Assembly: GCF_001748145.1 (NCBI RefSeq)
Contig: NZ_BCQA01000001.1
Span: forward strand, 2,216,001-2,280,000
Direction: 5' to 3'
Origin: Bosea sp. BIWAKO-01
Lineage (GTDB): Bacteria > Pseudomonadota > Alphaproteobacteria > Rhizobiales > Beijerinckiaceae
Length of the DNA: 64,000 bases
Positions 28,458 through 37,720 of the stretch are shown piece after piece. Positions within the stretch are counted from its first letter, which is position 1. Each line of letters starts with the position of its first letter. Both the position numbers and the translations under genes were made by a program. Below the pieces are notes generated by a model that saw only the letters and a list, made by a program, of their open reading frames with translations, did not search any database and was not told the origin of the DNA.

Positions 28458-29624
28458 TCAGCCAGCCCTGCCCCAGGTCGCGACACGGCGTGCAATACCG
28501 GGTGGAAGTCTCTTGGCCGCGCTCTTCAGAACGGGCCGCAAGCGTTGGAAACCGACGCTGCAGGCGACCCGCCCCTTGAGGGAGAGCGGCAGCAGGAGGT
28601 CGCTGACACCGGTCTGCCCGTCGGCATGCTCAAGCTTGTAGGCATCCGACGGGGCCAGCAGGTCGAACACGGCATTGCCGCGTGCCCTGGCGCTGGCGAA
28701 GCTGTGATGAATCAGGATGCTGCCGACGCCGCCGCGCTCGAAATCGGGGTGGGGTGCAAGGACATGGCCGAAGCTGCGGCCCTTGCAGTCAAGCGAGAGG
28801 TCGATGCCGATCGGGGCGCCATCGCAGCATATCGCGGAGACGCGCAGCGAGCTTCCTCCGTCCGCATCTCCTGCAAAATCCCGAAAAAAAGCCGCGAAGC
28901 GTGGATCGTCGATCGTCGGCGCGACGGTGCCATGGCGCAGCAGCGAGGCTTGCTTGAACGCCACGGCGTCGCCGGCAAGGGCTGCGGCGGCGGGACCGGG
29001 CGGCGGCGCCTCGAAGCTGATCGTGCCGCGCTCCTCGAGCCGGCGCAGGCGCCGACGGTAATTCGAACGTTCGCGAGCGGGATAGGCGCTGCTTGGGCCG
29101 TTCGTGCCGACCCGCCAGACCAGATCGGCAAAGGGGGCGTTGAGCTGCTCGATCGGCATGGCTTCACTGAGCAGTCCGGACACGGCGAGAACGGAGTCTG
29201 CTCGCAGTTTGCGCGCCTCGAACAGATCAGCACCCAGTGCGCGCACGGCGCGCCAACCCGTTCGCAAGAGTGTATCGCGGTCAGGGCCGGGCTCGACGAG
29301 GATGTCACCGAATTGCGCGACCGGGATGCCCATGAAGCGGAGGGTCTCGAGGCTGCAGCGGCGCTGCCGGACGAGCGGCCAGAGCATCGCAAGGACACCT
29401 TGGCGGCGTGCGATGACGATGCTGAGCCGGCCATGCCCCTCGAGATAATGCGCGGCCCAGTGCTTCAGGAAGACGTGGCTCTGGAAGACCTGGTGAGGCA
29501 GGGCGACGCGCGCAAAGAACGCGTCCCATTCCGGCTGGAGCGCGAGAAAATCATCGCGCTCGGTAATGACCTCTGTCGTCACGGCTCCACCGACCTCGGA
29601 GCCATCCCGCCGCTTGCTCATCAT
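28458..29624 (-). CDS. CelD/BcsL-like GNAT acetyltransferase
   Basis: 388 residues. An N-terminal region (WDAFFARV, HVFLKHWAAHYL) leads into a C-terminal GNAT-like fold (GAPIGIDLSLDCKG, HPDFERGGVGSILIHHSF, DLLAPSDAYKLEHADG). This is the double-GNAT or FemAB-related architecture called CelD/BcsL in Rhizobiales, often tied to exopolysaccharide or cellulose synthesis. Its start overlaps the stop of the upstream gene (ATGA), giving a two-gene unit. Substrate unknown. Confidence 0.82.
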   Translation of the reverse strand: MMSKRRDGSEVGGAVTTEVITERDDFLALQPEWDAFFARVALPHQVFQSHVFLKHWAAHYLEGHGRLSIVIARRQGVLAMLWPLVRQRRCSLETLRFMGIPVAQFGDILVEPGPDRDTLLRTGWRAVRALGADLFEARKLRADSVLAVSGLLSEAMPIEQLNAPFADLVWRVGTNGPSSAYPARERSNYRRRLRRLEERGTISFEAPPPGPAAAALAGDAVAFKQASLLRHGTVAPTIDDPRFAAFFRDFAGDADGGSSLRVSAICCDGAPIGIDLSLDCKGRSFGHVLAPHPDFERGGVGSILIHHSFASARARGNAVFDLLAPSDAYKLEHADGQTGVSDLLLPLSLKGRVACSVGFQRLRPVLKSAAKRLPPGIARRVATWGRAG

Positions 29625-30277
29625 TGGGCTCCGGCGCGCAGATGTGCGATCAGCCGCTTCGACCCTGCGATCGGGAAGCGGGCGAGATAGGGCAGGAGCA
29701 GCAGCGGGTGCCTGGCGGCGAAGGGCGCGTCATGCTCGACCATGTGGCGGATGGCGATGACAGGCAGAGGCGCGCGCAGCGGCCGGAAATCGGAATTCCA
29801 GAGGCCTGGCGCCTCCGACGTCGCATGCATCAGCCCGATCATGCGGTTGCGCCGCAGCGAGTAGAATTTGTGACGGTCCTGGACGCGCTTAAGCATGGCG
29901 ATGCCGTCCGGGCCGTCGCATTTCGGAAAGCCGATGATCACCGTGCGGAAATGCCGCATGCCGGCCTTGCAGGGGATGGCGTCGAGCGTGCTGAAGCCGC
30001 TGCGAACCAGGGCGAAAGCCGCATCCTCTTCTGTGGCGCGTTCCTCGGAAATGGCGAGGCGGACCGTATCGAGCCGGGCCGCCTGGCGTGTGAAGGGGCA
30101 GACGGCGCCGGCCCGGCCGAGATCGGCATGACACTGCATCAGATAGTCTTCGACCCAGGAGAGCAGTGTCGCCAGCGGTGCATCCGGGCCGGCCTCATGC
30201 GCGGATTGGCGCGCAGCGTCGAGCGTCATCAGCCCGCCGGGCCCGGCTCTGCTGCTCAAGGTCGCTGACTCCGGCAT
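29621..30277 (-). CDS. Uncharacterised conserved protein (DUF6875-like)
   Basis: 218 residues from the ATG at 30277 (a TTG sits directly before). Conserved-looking blocks are DLGRAGAVCPFTRQAARLD, FRTVIIGFPKCDGPDGIA, KFYSLRRNRMIGLMHATSE and RHMVEHDAPFAARHPLLL. There is no signal peptide or helix and no catalytic signature I recognise. I recall similar proteins under DUF6875, unverified. It is coupled by a 4-base overlap to the CelD-like acetyltransferase, so both probably act on one substrate. A near-perfect palindrome lies directly upstream. Confidence 0.7.
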   Translation of the reverse strand: MPESATLSSRAGPGGLMTLDAARQSAHEAGPDAPLATLLSWVEDYLMQCHADLGRAGAVCPFTRQAARLDTVRLAISEERATEEDAAFALVRSGFSTLDAIPCKAGMRHFRTVIIGFPKCDGPDGIAMLKRVQDRHKFYSLRRNRMIGLMHATSEAPGLWNSDFRPLRAPLPVIAIRHMVEHDAPFAARHPLLLLPYLARFPIAGSKRLIAHLRAGAQ

Positions 30278-30292
30278 CAATGCACGCTCCGG

Positions 30293-30315
30293 TTGCTATT
30301 CCCTAGGGATAGCAA
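30293..30315. promoter_or_regulatory. Palindromic operator-like site upstream of the DUF6875-like/CelD-like pair
   Basis: TTGCTATTCCCTAGGGATAGCAA, symmetrical about CCCTAGGG with one extra T in the left arm. It is 15 bases upstream of the ATG at 30277 and 8 bases after the rluA stop. No T-tract follows on the minus strand, so an operator is more likely than a terminator. Confidence 0.45.
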
Positions 30316-30322
30316 GCTCAAA

Positions 30323-31108
30323 TTAGCGAAGGGTTGATGACGGTTCGCCTTGCTCGGCAGCCGCGTTAGGATTCGCGAAAGATTTGCTCCAGCCGCAGAG
30401 CCCGAGCGCCTCCAGCATGTGTGAGGGCGGGGGCGCCTCGATTCTGATCGGCTCGCGCTTGCGATAGAGCGGAACGCTGACAGCGCGGGCATGGAGCTGG
30501 AGTCCTGGTCCACCATCGCGCGGCGCCGAGCCGTAGACTTCGTCACCCAGCATGGGCCAGCCGGAGGCTGCGCAATGCACCCGCAATTGGTGTGTACGGC
30601 CGGTGAGCGGCTCGAGTTCGAGCCATGTCAAACCCTCCGCGCGACCCAGCACGCGATAACGGGTTTGTGAAGGCAATCCCTCCGGGTCGACCTTCATCCA
30701 CCAGCCGCGTTCGGGAGAACGCCTGGCGAGGGGCAGATCGATCAGGCCTTCCTCGTCCGGCGGAGCCCCCTCGACGATAGCCCAATAGGTTTTGTCGATG
30801 CGGCCGTCGCGGAACAGCTGGTTGAGCTCGGCCATCGCGCGTGGGTGGCGGCCGAGGATGAGGCAGCCGGATGTATCCTTGTCGAGCCGGTGGGCGGCTT
30901 CCGGCCGTCGTGGCAGACCAAAGCGCAGGGCGTCGAGATAATCGGTCAGCACGGGAATGACGCGGCGCTTTGCCTGAGGGCCGCGATGCGAAGGCAGGCC
31001 GGCGGGCTTGTCGATCACCAGCATCATCGCGTCGCGATAAAGCAGTGGCACCGGCAAGGCCGCTTCTGGGGTCTCGCGCGAAATTGCTGGTTGATCCGGT
31101 CTGCTCAT
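30323..31108 (-). CDS. RluA-family pseudouridine synthase
   Basis: 261 residues. Motif II HRLDKDTSG carries the catalytic D76. Motif I (VIDKPAGLPSHRG), TYWAIVEG and motif III (LEPLTGRTHQLRVH) are present. There is no S4 domain, so it resembles the shorter RluA class that modifies rRNA/tRNA rather than RluC/D. The exact target nucleotide cannot be inferred. Divergent from ftsY. Confidence 0.92.
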   Translation of the reverse strand: MSRPDQPAISRETPEAALPVPLLYRDAMMLVIDKPAGLPSHRGPQAKRRVIPVLTDYLDALRFGLPRRPEAAHRLDKDTSGCLILGRHPRAMAELNQLFRDGRIDKTYWAIVEGAPPDEEGLIDLPLARRSPERGWWMKVDPEGLPSQTRYRVLGRAEGLTWLELEPLTGRTHQLRVHCAASGWPMLGDEVYGSAPRDGGPGLQLHARAVSVPLYRKREPIRIEAPPPSHMLEALGLCGWSKSFANPNAAAEQGEPSSTLR

Positions 31109-31179
31109 GGCATTGCGCTATCCAAACCAGCGGTGTGGCGCAACTCGGGCGCCCGGCCTGCAGGATGACGGGACGAGTG

Positions 31180-32415
31180 ATGAGCGAGAGCGAACCGAAA
31201 AAACGCGGCTTCTTTTCGAGGCTGTTCGGGCTGGAGCAGGAACAGTCCAAACCCGCTCCTGAAAGCGCAGCCGAACCCTCCCCGGACGTGCCGGATGCCG
31301 GAGCCGAGCCGGCTCCTGACGCTGTACCCGATGCGCCAATAGCCCCCGATCTGCTGATTGGCGAGGCTGCGCCCCTGCCGATCGCGATGCCGGAGGTGGA
31401 ACCCGAACCGGAGCTCGAACCCGCGCCCGCGCCGGTTTTGCCCATGGCATCCGGACAACCCGTGGAGCCGACTCCGGCACCGCAGCCGAAGCGCAGCTGG
31501 TGGCGCAGGCTGGCGGACGGGCTCTCCCGGACCTCCTCGGCGCTGACCACAGGCATCACCGAGCTCTTCACCAAGCGCAAGCTCACTGCCGCCACGCTGG
31601 AGGATCTCGAAGACATCCTGATCCAGGCCGATCTTGGCCTCGCCACCTCGGCGCGCGTCGCCAAGGCGGTGGGCGAGGGACGCTATGACAAGGAGATCGA
31701 GCCGGAGGAGGTGAAGGCCATCCTGGCGCGCGAGGTCGAGAGCATTCTGACGCCGGTGGCGCACCCCTTGACGATCGACGCCACGAAAAAGCCGTTCGTG
31801 ATCCTGATGGTCGGGGTCAATGGCTCCGGCAAGACGACGACGATCGGCAAGCTGGCTGCGAAATTCCGTGCCGAAGGCAAGTCGGTGATGCTCGCTGCGG
31901 GCGACACGTTCCGCGCAGCTGCGATCGAGCAGCTCAAGGTCTGGGGCGAGCGCACGGGTGCGGAGGTTGTCTTTGGTCAGCAGGGTGCGGATGCATCGGG
32001 ATTGGCCTTTGAGGCGCTGCAGAAAGCCAGGGCCAACGGGGTCGATATCCTTCTCGTCGACACGGCCGGCCGGCTGCAGAACAAGGCAGGGTTGATGGAC
32101 GAGCTCGCCAAAGTGGTGCGGGTGATCCGCAAGCTCGACGCGGAGGCGCCGCATGCAGCCTTGCTGGTGCTCGACGCGACGGTGGGCCAGAATGCGATCT
32201 CGCAGGTCGAGGCCTTTCGCGAGACGGCTGGCGTGACCGGGCTGGTGATGACGAAGCTCGACGGCACGGCGCGCGGCGGCATCCTCGTGGCGCTCGCCGC
32301 CCAGTTTGGCCTGCCGGTGCATTTCATCGGCGTCGGCGAGAGTGTCGAGGATCTGGAACCATTCTCCGCACGTGATTTTGCACGCGCGGTTGCTGGATTG
32401 GGAGAAGCTGCGTGA
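31180..32415 (+). CDS. ftsY: Signal recognition particle receptor FtsY
   Basis: 411 residues. SRP receptor GTPase that docks ribosome-nascent chains at the membrane. An acidic Pro/Glu-rich A domain occupies about residues 15-105. The N domain (LTAATLEDLEDILIQADLG) and G domain follow with GVNGSGKTTT at about 212, DTAGRLQNKAGLMDEL and TKLDGTARGG. The start chosen is MSESEPKKRGFFSRLFG at 31180; an ATG five codons upstream (MTGRV) is possible. The stop overlaps ispZ by 4 bases. Confidence 0.95.
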   Translation: MSESEPKKRGFFSRLFGLEQEQSKPAPESAAEPSPDVPDAGAEPAPDAVPDAPIAPDLLIGEAAPLPIAMPEVEPEPELEPAPAPVLPMASGQPVEPTPAPQPKRSWWRRLADGLSRTSSALTTGITELFTKRKLTAATLEDLEDILIQADLGLATSARVAKAVGEGRYDKEIEPEEVKAILAREVESILTPVAHPLTIDATKKPFVILMVGVNGSGKTTTIGKLAAKFRAEGKSVMLAAGDTFRAAAIEQLKVWGERTGAEVVFGQQGADASGLAFEALQKARANGVDILLVDTAGRLQNKAGLMDELAKVVRVIRKLDAEAPHAALLVLDATVGQNAISQVEAFRETAGVTGLVMTKLDGTARGGILVALAAQFGLPVHFIGVGESVEDLEPFSARDFARAVAGLGEAA

Positions 32416-33038
32416 GCGAGAGTCTGGCCGGGACGACTAAGGACAAGGGCGTTAACCCGCTGCTCAAGCTCGGCCTCGAGTTCGGGCCGCTGGCCATATT
32501 CTTTTTCGCCAATTCCTATGGCGACCGCCTGTTCGGCGTCGCCGAAGACCGGCGCATCTTTGTCGCGACCGGCATCTTCATCGTGGCGTCGCTTGTCTCG
32601 CTCGCCCTGTCGCGTGTGTTGCTCCACCATCTGCCGCGCATGGCGATCGTCAACGCGGTCGTGGTGACGGTCTTTGGCGGGCTGACGCTGGCGCTCGACG
32701 ATGCCTTCTTCATCAAGGTGAAGCCGACCATCGTCAACACGCTGTTCGGCTGCATCCTGCTTGGCGGACTGTTCTTCGGGCGTTCGCTGCTGGCGCTCGT
32801 GCTCGAGACCGTCCTGCAGCTCGACGAGGAAGGCTGGCGCAAGCTCACCTTCCGCTGGGGCCTGTTCTTCTTCGTCCTTGCCGCGCTGAACGAGATTGTC
32901 TGGCGCACGCAGACGCAGGATTTCTGGGTCGCCTTCAAGGTCTGGGGCGTGATGCCGCTGACCATGGCCTTTGCCCTGGCTCAGACGCCACTGATCCTGA
33001 AGCATGAGATCAAGCCGCCTGCGACGCCCGGAAAATAG
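32412..33038 (+). CDS. yciB: Inner-membrane septation protein A (YciB/IspZ)
   Basis: 208 residues from a GTG overlapping the ftsY stop (GTGA). Five to six membrane segments with the signature KLGLEFGPLAIFFFAN, FIKVKPTIVNTLFG and NEIVWRTQTQDFWVAFK. YciB influences intracellular septation and envelope integrity. ftsY-yciB order is common in alphaproteobacteria. Confidence 0.92.
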   Translation: MSESLAGTTKDKGVNPLLKLGLEFGPLAIFFFANSYGDRLFGVAEDRRIFVATGIFIVASLVSLALSRVLLHHLPRMAIVNAVVVTVFGGLTLALDDAFFIKVKPTIVNTLFGCILLGGLFFGRSLLALVLETVLQLDEEGWRKLTFRWGLFFFVLAALNEIVWRTQTQDFWVAFKVWGVMPLTMAFALAQTPLILKHEIKPPATPGK

Positions 33039-33131
33039 GGCGTCCTTGCAAGGGGTGGCACGGCTGCCCGCGGCGTTGTGGCCTCGCCCGCCAGCGATGA
33101 AGAGGCCGGCGCCATGTTCTGCGCCACGCTC

Positions 33132-33150
33132 CTTGCGCCTCGGGCGCAAG
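33132..33150. terminator. Hairpin between convergent yciB and the SDR gene
   Basis: CTTGCGCC, loop TCG, GGCGCAAG: a perfect 8-base stem in the 194-base spacer between convergent genes. It has no T-tract on either side. The rest of the spacer shows nothing recognisable. Confidence 0.5.
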
Positions 33151-33232
33151 CACGAGGCGGCGACGCAATGCGGTGGGACCTCTACCGAGACAAGACGGGT
33201 GCGCGGTCTTCAGGATTATTTGACGCAGTGCG

Positions 33233-34018
33233 CTATTTCGGTGCGAGCCGGATCGCGCCGTCGAGGCGGATTGCCGTGCCGTTCAGCATGTCGTTCTCGA
33301 CGATGCTCCTGACCAGCGCGGCATATTCGGCGGGGCGGCCGAGGCGCGAGGGGTGCGGGATCGAGGCTTCCAGCGCCTGGCGATAGTCGTCCGGTACCGA
33401 CGCGAACATGGGAGTCTCGAACAGGCCGGGCATGATCGTCATGACGCGGATGCCAAGCTGGGCGAGGTCACGCGCGATCGGCAGCGTCATGCCGACAATG
33501 CCGCCCTTCGAGGCGGAATAGGCCGCCTGGCCGATCTGGCCATCCTCGGCCGCGACCGAAGCCGTGCAGATGAAGACTCCGCGCCCGCCATCGGGCGTGA
33601 CCGGTGGCTCCGCGGCGAGTGCGAGCGCCGAGCGTGCGATCATGCGGAAAGTGCCGGCGAGGTTGACGGCGAGCGTCTTCTCGAAGGTCGCGAGGTCGTG
33701 AGCCACGAGTTCGCCGGTCTCACGCTTCTTCGAGACGACACGGCGGCCCGGGGCGATTCCGGCGCAGTTCACCAGGATGCGCTCGATGCCATGCGCCCGA
33801 CGAGCCGTGAGCAGGGCTTCGTCGACCGAGGCATCGTTCGAGACATCGCAAAGGGCAAAGACGCCGCCGATTTCGCTCGCCACCTGTTTGCCGCGCTCGG
33901 CATTCATGTCGAAGATGGCAACCTTGGCGCCCTGGGAGGCGAGCATGCGTGCGGTGCCTTCGCCGAGGCCGGACGCGCCGCCGGTAACGATGGCTGCGAT
34001 GGACGAATCGAGCTTCAT
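33233..34018 (-). CDS. SDR-family dehydrogenase, 3-hydroxyacyl-CoA dehydrogenase type II-like
   Basis: 261 residues. NAD motif TGGASGLGEGTA, NCAG-type loop (VNCAGIAPG), catalytic YSASKGG and the terminal RLDGAIRLAPK. The sequence around FDMNAERGKQVASEIGG and GGRGVFICTASVAAEDGQIG resembles the HSD17B10 class, which oxidises 3-hydroxyacyl-CoA including 2-methyl-3-hydroxybutyryl-CoA in fatty-acid and isoleucine degradation. No thiolase is adjacent, so the role is inferred from similarity only. Confidence 0.88.
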   Translation of the reverse strand: MKLDSSIAAIVTGGASGLGEGTARMLASQGAKVAIFDMNAERGKQVASEIGGVFALCDVSNDASVDEALLTARRAHGIERILVNCAGIAPGRRVVSKKRETGELVAHDLATFEKTLAVNLAGTFRMIARSALALAAEPPVTPDGGRGVFICTASVAAEDGQIGQAAYSASKGGIVGMTLPIARDLAQLGIRVMTIMPGLFETPMFASVPDDYRQALEASIPHPSRLGRPAEYAALVRSIVENDMLNGTAIRLDGAIRLAPK

Positions 34019-34197
34019 GTCAGGTCCCTGTTCGCAAAAATGGCTGGACCAGCCTTAATCCGCGCCATCGGCCGCTCCAAGGACGATTCTTGGCGCAACC
34101 CTTGTGCAGCCTTGCGACCGGGGCCACATTTCCGGCGCGGGAAATGTGTATTCCGCACTGGGCCGAGGTTTTCAGGTCCGTCCACGGAGAGAGAGGA

Positions 34198-34572
34198 ATG
34201 AGCGAGGGTTTCAGTTCGCGTTTCAGCGCCGAAGAGATGGCGGCGATCCGGCGGAGCCTGCGCGACGAAGCGCGTTTCGGCGCCGATCTGATGAGCCTTC
34301 TCAAGCGGGTCGCCAAGCGCATCCCCTTTGCCGAGGACCTGCTGGCAGCCTATTTCTGTACCCGCGATCCGGCGACCCCCCGGCGTGTCCGGCTGACGTT
34401 GCTGGCCGCGCTCGGCTATTTCGTGCTGCCGATCGATGCGATTCCCGACATCATGCCGATTCTTGGCTTCAGCGACGATGCGGCCGTGATGGCGGCTGCG
34501 ATCGCCGCGGTTGCGGGGTCGATCACGCCGGAGCATCGCCAGAAGGCGCAGGACACGCTGGCGGGGCTTTGA
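34198..34572 (+). CDS. YkvA-family (DUF1232) protein
   Basis: 124 residues starting MSEGFSSRFSAEEM behind GAGAGAGGA. The DUF1232 hallmark is ALGYFVLPIDAIPDIMPILGFSDDAAV, which contains one hydrophobic segment. Small, probably membrane-associated, function unknown. The 180-base gap before it separates it from a divergent SDR gene. It converges on the quinone oxidoreductase with 7 bases between stops. Confidence 0.85.
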   Translation: MSEGFSSRFSAEEMAAIRRSLRDEARFGADLMSLLKRVAKRIPFAEDLLAAYFCTRDPATPRRVRLTLLAALGYFVLPIDAIPDIMPILGFSDDAAVMAAAIAAVAGSITPEHRQKAQDTLAGL

Positions 34573-34579
34573 GCCCCGT

Positions 34580-35554
34580 TCAGGGCGTCAGGACGATCTT
34601 GCCCTGCGCCTTGCGATCCCCGATCATCGCAAACGCTTCTGTAGCGCGTTCGAGCGGGAAGGTGGCGTGAACATGGGCGCTGATGCGCCCGGCTGCGGCC
34701 CATTCCAGCAGTCGTTCCATGTTGCGGCGATGCGCCGCCGGTTCGCGCGCGACGAACTCACCCCAGAACACGCCGCGCAGGTCGCAACTCCTGAGGAGCA
34801 GCAGGTTGAGTGGAATCTTCGGGATCGCGCCGCCGGCAAAGCCGACAACGAGATAGCGCCCCTCCCAGGCCATGGCGCGCAATGCCGGCTCGGCGAGATC
34901 GCCGCCAACCGTGTCGTAGAGCACGTCGACGCCACGGTTCTCGGTCAGGCGCCGCAGGCCCGCCTTCACATCCTCGATGCTGTAATCGATCTCCTCCTGG
35001 GCGCCATGTTCACGCGCCAGCGCCAGCTTCTCCGGCGAGGAGGCGCAGGCGATGACATGGCCGCCGAGCAAGGCGCCGATCTCGACGGCGGCGAGGCCTG
35101 CGCCGCCGCCCGCGCCGAGAATGGCCAGGGTCTCGCCGGCCTTGAGCCCGGCGCGCTGGATGAGGCCGTGCATCGCGGTGCCATAGGTCACGAAGAGCCC
35201 GGCAGCCTGCGCGTCATCAAGGGTATCCGGCACGCGCACGATCGCCCGAGAGGAGACCGCGACCTTTTCACGCGCCCCACCATGCCCGAGCCATACGGCA
35301 ACACGCTCGCCGATGCGCCACCCTTCGACATCGCGGCCGATCGCGCTGATGATGCCCGCGCATTCGCCTGCTGGCGAGAAGGGCAGGGGCGGCTTGGTCT
35401 GGTAGCGATTCTGGATGATCAGCGTGTCGAAGAAGTTCAGCGCCGCCGCCTTGACGGTGATGACAACCTCGCCCGGGCCCGGCTTCGGATCGGGCAGGTC
35501 ACGGATCACGAGGTTTTCTGCTGGCCCGTGGGTCTCGCAAAGCAGTGCTTTCAT
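34580..35554 (-). CDS. NADPH:quinone oxidoreductase, zinc-independent MDR family
   Basis: 324 residues, medium-chain dehydrogenase/reductase. The N-terminal GroES-like part (ALNFFDTLIIQNRYQ, FSPAGECAGII) has no zinc-ligand cluster. The Rossmann motif is ILGAGGGAGLAAVEIG, followed by DVLYDTVGGD. Such enzymes reduce quinones or 2-enoyl groups with NADPH. The natural substrate is not predictable. Confidence 0.88.
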   Translation of the reverse strand: MKALLCETHGPAENLVIRDLPDPKPGPGEVVITVKAAALNFFDTLIIQNRYQTKPPLPFSPAGECAGIISAIGRDVEGWRIGERVAVWLGHGGAREKVAVSSRAIVRVPDTLDDAQAAGLFVTYGTAMHGLIQRAGLKAGETLAILGAGGGAGLAAVEIGALLGGHVIACASSPEKLALAREHGAQEEIDYSIEDVKAGLRRLTENRGVDVLYDTVGGDLAEPALRAMAWEGRYLVVGFAGGAIPKIPLNLLLLRSCDLRGVFWGEFVAREPAAHRRNMERLLEWAAAGRISAHVHATFPLERATEAFAMIGDRKAQGKIVLTP

Positions 35555-35797
35555 CTCTACGCACCGTCCTCAGCCTGGCTCGTGCCTGCGATTCCGCCCG
35601 GACACCGCCGATCACCGCTTGTTTCCAGGCGGATTGTGCCACGGCGCCGGTGCGAGCGGAACCTTGCTCGCGGCAGCGTCATATTCGCATTTTCGCCAGG
35701 ATCGTGACATCCTATGGTTCAGGCATTCTTGAGGTTCCGCGCAAAATGCTTCGGAAATAGAGATGCTGTTAACATTTCTGCTGATTGATGGCGGTCG

Positions 35798-36391
35798 ATG
35801 ATTCTCAACTACTTCCGAACCGGCGTCACCGCCACCCGGCATGCGAAACTGGCCTCGGCGCTTGTCGCGCTGGCCTTGCCGTTTCTGATTTCCCCGGCCC
35901 AGGCGCAGCGAGCGCCTGCTCCGGCCCAACGCGCTGCGGCTTCGGGCCAGGCGCAGGCGATGCTGCTCGAGACTGCCGGGAAATGGCAGGCCTTCTCGTC
36001 GCAGCAGGGCCGATCCAAGGTCTGCTACGCGCTTTCCAAGGCGGAAACCCGCATCCCTGCCAATCTCAAGGATGTCGAAGGCATGCTCTTCGTCTCCAGC
36101 CGCCCCACCGAAGGGGTGCGCAACGAGATCAGCCTGGTGATGAATTTCGACCTCAAGGAAGATGTCGAGCATCAGGCGATCATCGGCAATGAGCGCTTCG
36201 CGCTTGTCGCCAAGGGCCAGAACATGTGGCTCAAGAATCCGGCTGAGGAAGGCCGCATGCTCGACGCGCTGCGCAAGGGCGCGAGCCTCGAGGTCAAGGG
36301 CATGTCGAAACGCGGCAATCCGACCAGCGACAAATACTCGCTCGCCGGCCTCAACCAGATCGTCAAGCGCGCCGAAGACGCCTGCAAGTAA
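35798..36391 (+). CDS. Invasion-associated locus B (IalB) family periplasmic protein
   Basis: 197 residues. Signal peptide with ALVALALPFLISPAQA then Q. The mature part has WQAFSSQQGRSKVCYALS, VSSRPTEGVRNEISLVM and a C-terminal Cys (EDACK) that could pair with the VCY cysteine. IalB-like proteins are widespread in non-pathogenic Rhizobiales, and the Bartonella invasion link need not apply. The AT-richer stretch just upstream (35720-35790) probably holds the promoter. Confidence 0.85.
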   Translation: MILNYFRTGVTATRHAKLASALVALALPFLISPAQAQRAPAPAQRAAASGQAQAMLLETAGKWQAFSSQQGRSKVCYALSKAETRIPANLKDVEGMLFVSSRPTEGVRNEISLVMNFDLKEDVEHQAIIGNERFALVAKGQNMWLKNPAEEGRMLDALRKGASLEVKGMSKRGNPTSDKYSLAGLNQIVKRAEDACK

Positions 36392-36493
36392 CGCGGGCAG
36401 GCGGCGCATTTCCGCCGATTTCGCGCTTTATGCGGATTATGATATGAGCCCGCCGAGCGCGGGCGCATGATGCCCGCTTGAGCCCGAGTTCCG

Positions 36494-37717
36494 ATGTCCC
36501 TGTCCGTCCCTGCTTCCCCCGCTCCGGCGGCCGAACCCGTTTTGCGACCTGCCTCGCTGGTCGGGCGCACACGCGCCGGCTTATCCGATGCGCTGGCTGA
36601 AATCGGCGTTTCCGAGAAGGAGCGACGCATGCGCGTCGGCCAGCTCTGGAACTGGATCTATCATTACGGCGTCCGCGATTTCTCCGCGATGACAACGATC
36701 AGCAAGGTCTTGCGCGCTGCGCTGGCCGAGCGTTTCACGCTCGATTTGCCGGAGGTAACGGCCGAGCAGGTCTCGAGCGATGGCACACGCAAATGGCTGC
36801 TGCGGATGCCTCCGGTCGGTGCACGAGATCGTGGTGCCGAGATCGAATGCGTCTATATCCCCGAGGTCGACCGCGGCACGCTCTGTGTCTCGAGCCAGGT
36901 CGGCTGCACGCTCAGCTGCACCTTCTGCCACACCGGTACGCAGCGCCTGGTGCGCAACCTCACCACCGAGGAGATCGTGGCGCAGCTGATGGTGGCGCGC
37001 GATCGTCTCGGCGACTTCCCCGGGCGCACGCCGCCCGAGGGTGCTTTCGTGCCGAATGACGGTGGCCGCTTCGTCTCGAACATCGTCTTCATGGGCATGG
37101 GCGAGCCGCTCTATAATTTCGACGGCGTCCGCGATGCGATCGACGTGATCTCGGACAATGAGGGCTTGTCGCTCGGCCGTCGCCGCATCACGGTTTCGAC
37201 CTCCGGCGTGGTGCCGCAGATCGAAGCGCTCGGCGCGGAGATGGGCACGATGCTGGCGATCTCGCTGCATGCCGTGCGCGACGACCTGCGCAATGAACTG
37301 GTCCCCCTGAACAAGAAGTACCCGATCCGCGACCTGCTCGAGGCCTGCCGCAACTATCCCGGCCTGTCGAACGCCAAGCGCATCACCTTCGAGTACGTGA
37401 TGCTGAAGGGCGTCAACGACAGCGATGCCGAGGCGCGCGAACTCGTCAGGCTGCTCAAGGGCATTCCGGCCAAGATCAACCTGATCCCGTTCAATCCCTG
37501 GCCCGGCACGCGCTATGAATGCTCTGACTGGGACCGGATCGAGCGCTTCTCCGAGATCGTCTACCGCGCAGGCTACGCTTCGCCGGTGCGCACGCCACGC
37601 GGGCGCGACATCCTCGCCGCCTGCGGCCAGCTCAAGAGCGAAACCGAAAAGCTCTCGGCTCGTGCCCGGCTAATGCTGGAGCAGAGCGAGGCCGAAGCTG
37701 CGGCGCTGGCGAGCTGA
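36494..37717 (+). CDS. rlmN: 23S rRNA/tRNA adenine-C2 methyltransferase RlmN
   Basis: 407 residues, radical SAM enzyme making m2A2503 in 23S rRNA and m2A37 in some tRNAs. The cluster motif C138-TLS-C142-TF-C145 is intact. [12 protein letters not shown], the SAM-binding [11 protein letters not shown] and the C-terminal ILAACGQLK with the resolving Cys are visible. The next gene starts 3 bases after its stop. Confidence 0.97.
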   Translation: MSLSVPASPAPAAEPVLRPASLVGRTRAGLSDALAEIGVSEKERRMRVGQLWNWIYHYGVRDFSAMTTISKVLRAALAERFTLDLPEVTAEQVSSDGTRKWLLRMPPVGARDRGAEIECVYIPEVDRGTLCVSSQVGCTLSCTFCHTGTQRLVRNLTTEEIVAQLMVARDRLGDFPGRTPPEGAFVPNDGGRFVSNIVFMGMGEPLYNFDGVRDAIDVISDNEGLSLGRRRITVSTSGVVPQIEALGAEMGTMLAISLHAVRDDLRNELVPLNKKYPIRDLLEACRNYPGLSNAKRITFEYVMLKGVNDSDAEARELVRLLKGIPAKINLIPFNPWPGTRYECSDWDRIERFSEIVYRAGYASPVRTPRGRDILAACGQLKSETEKLSARARLMLEQSEAEAAALAS

Positions 37718-37720
37718 CAT

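Noticed and set aside
32369..32380. GCACGTGATTTT inside ftsY, partial parS look-alike
   Set aside because: Only the CACGTGA core is present; the flanks do not match and it lies in conserved coding sequence.
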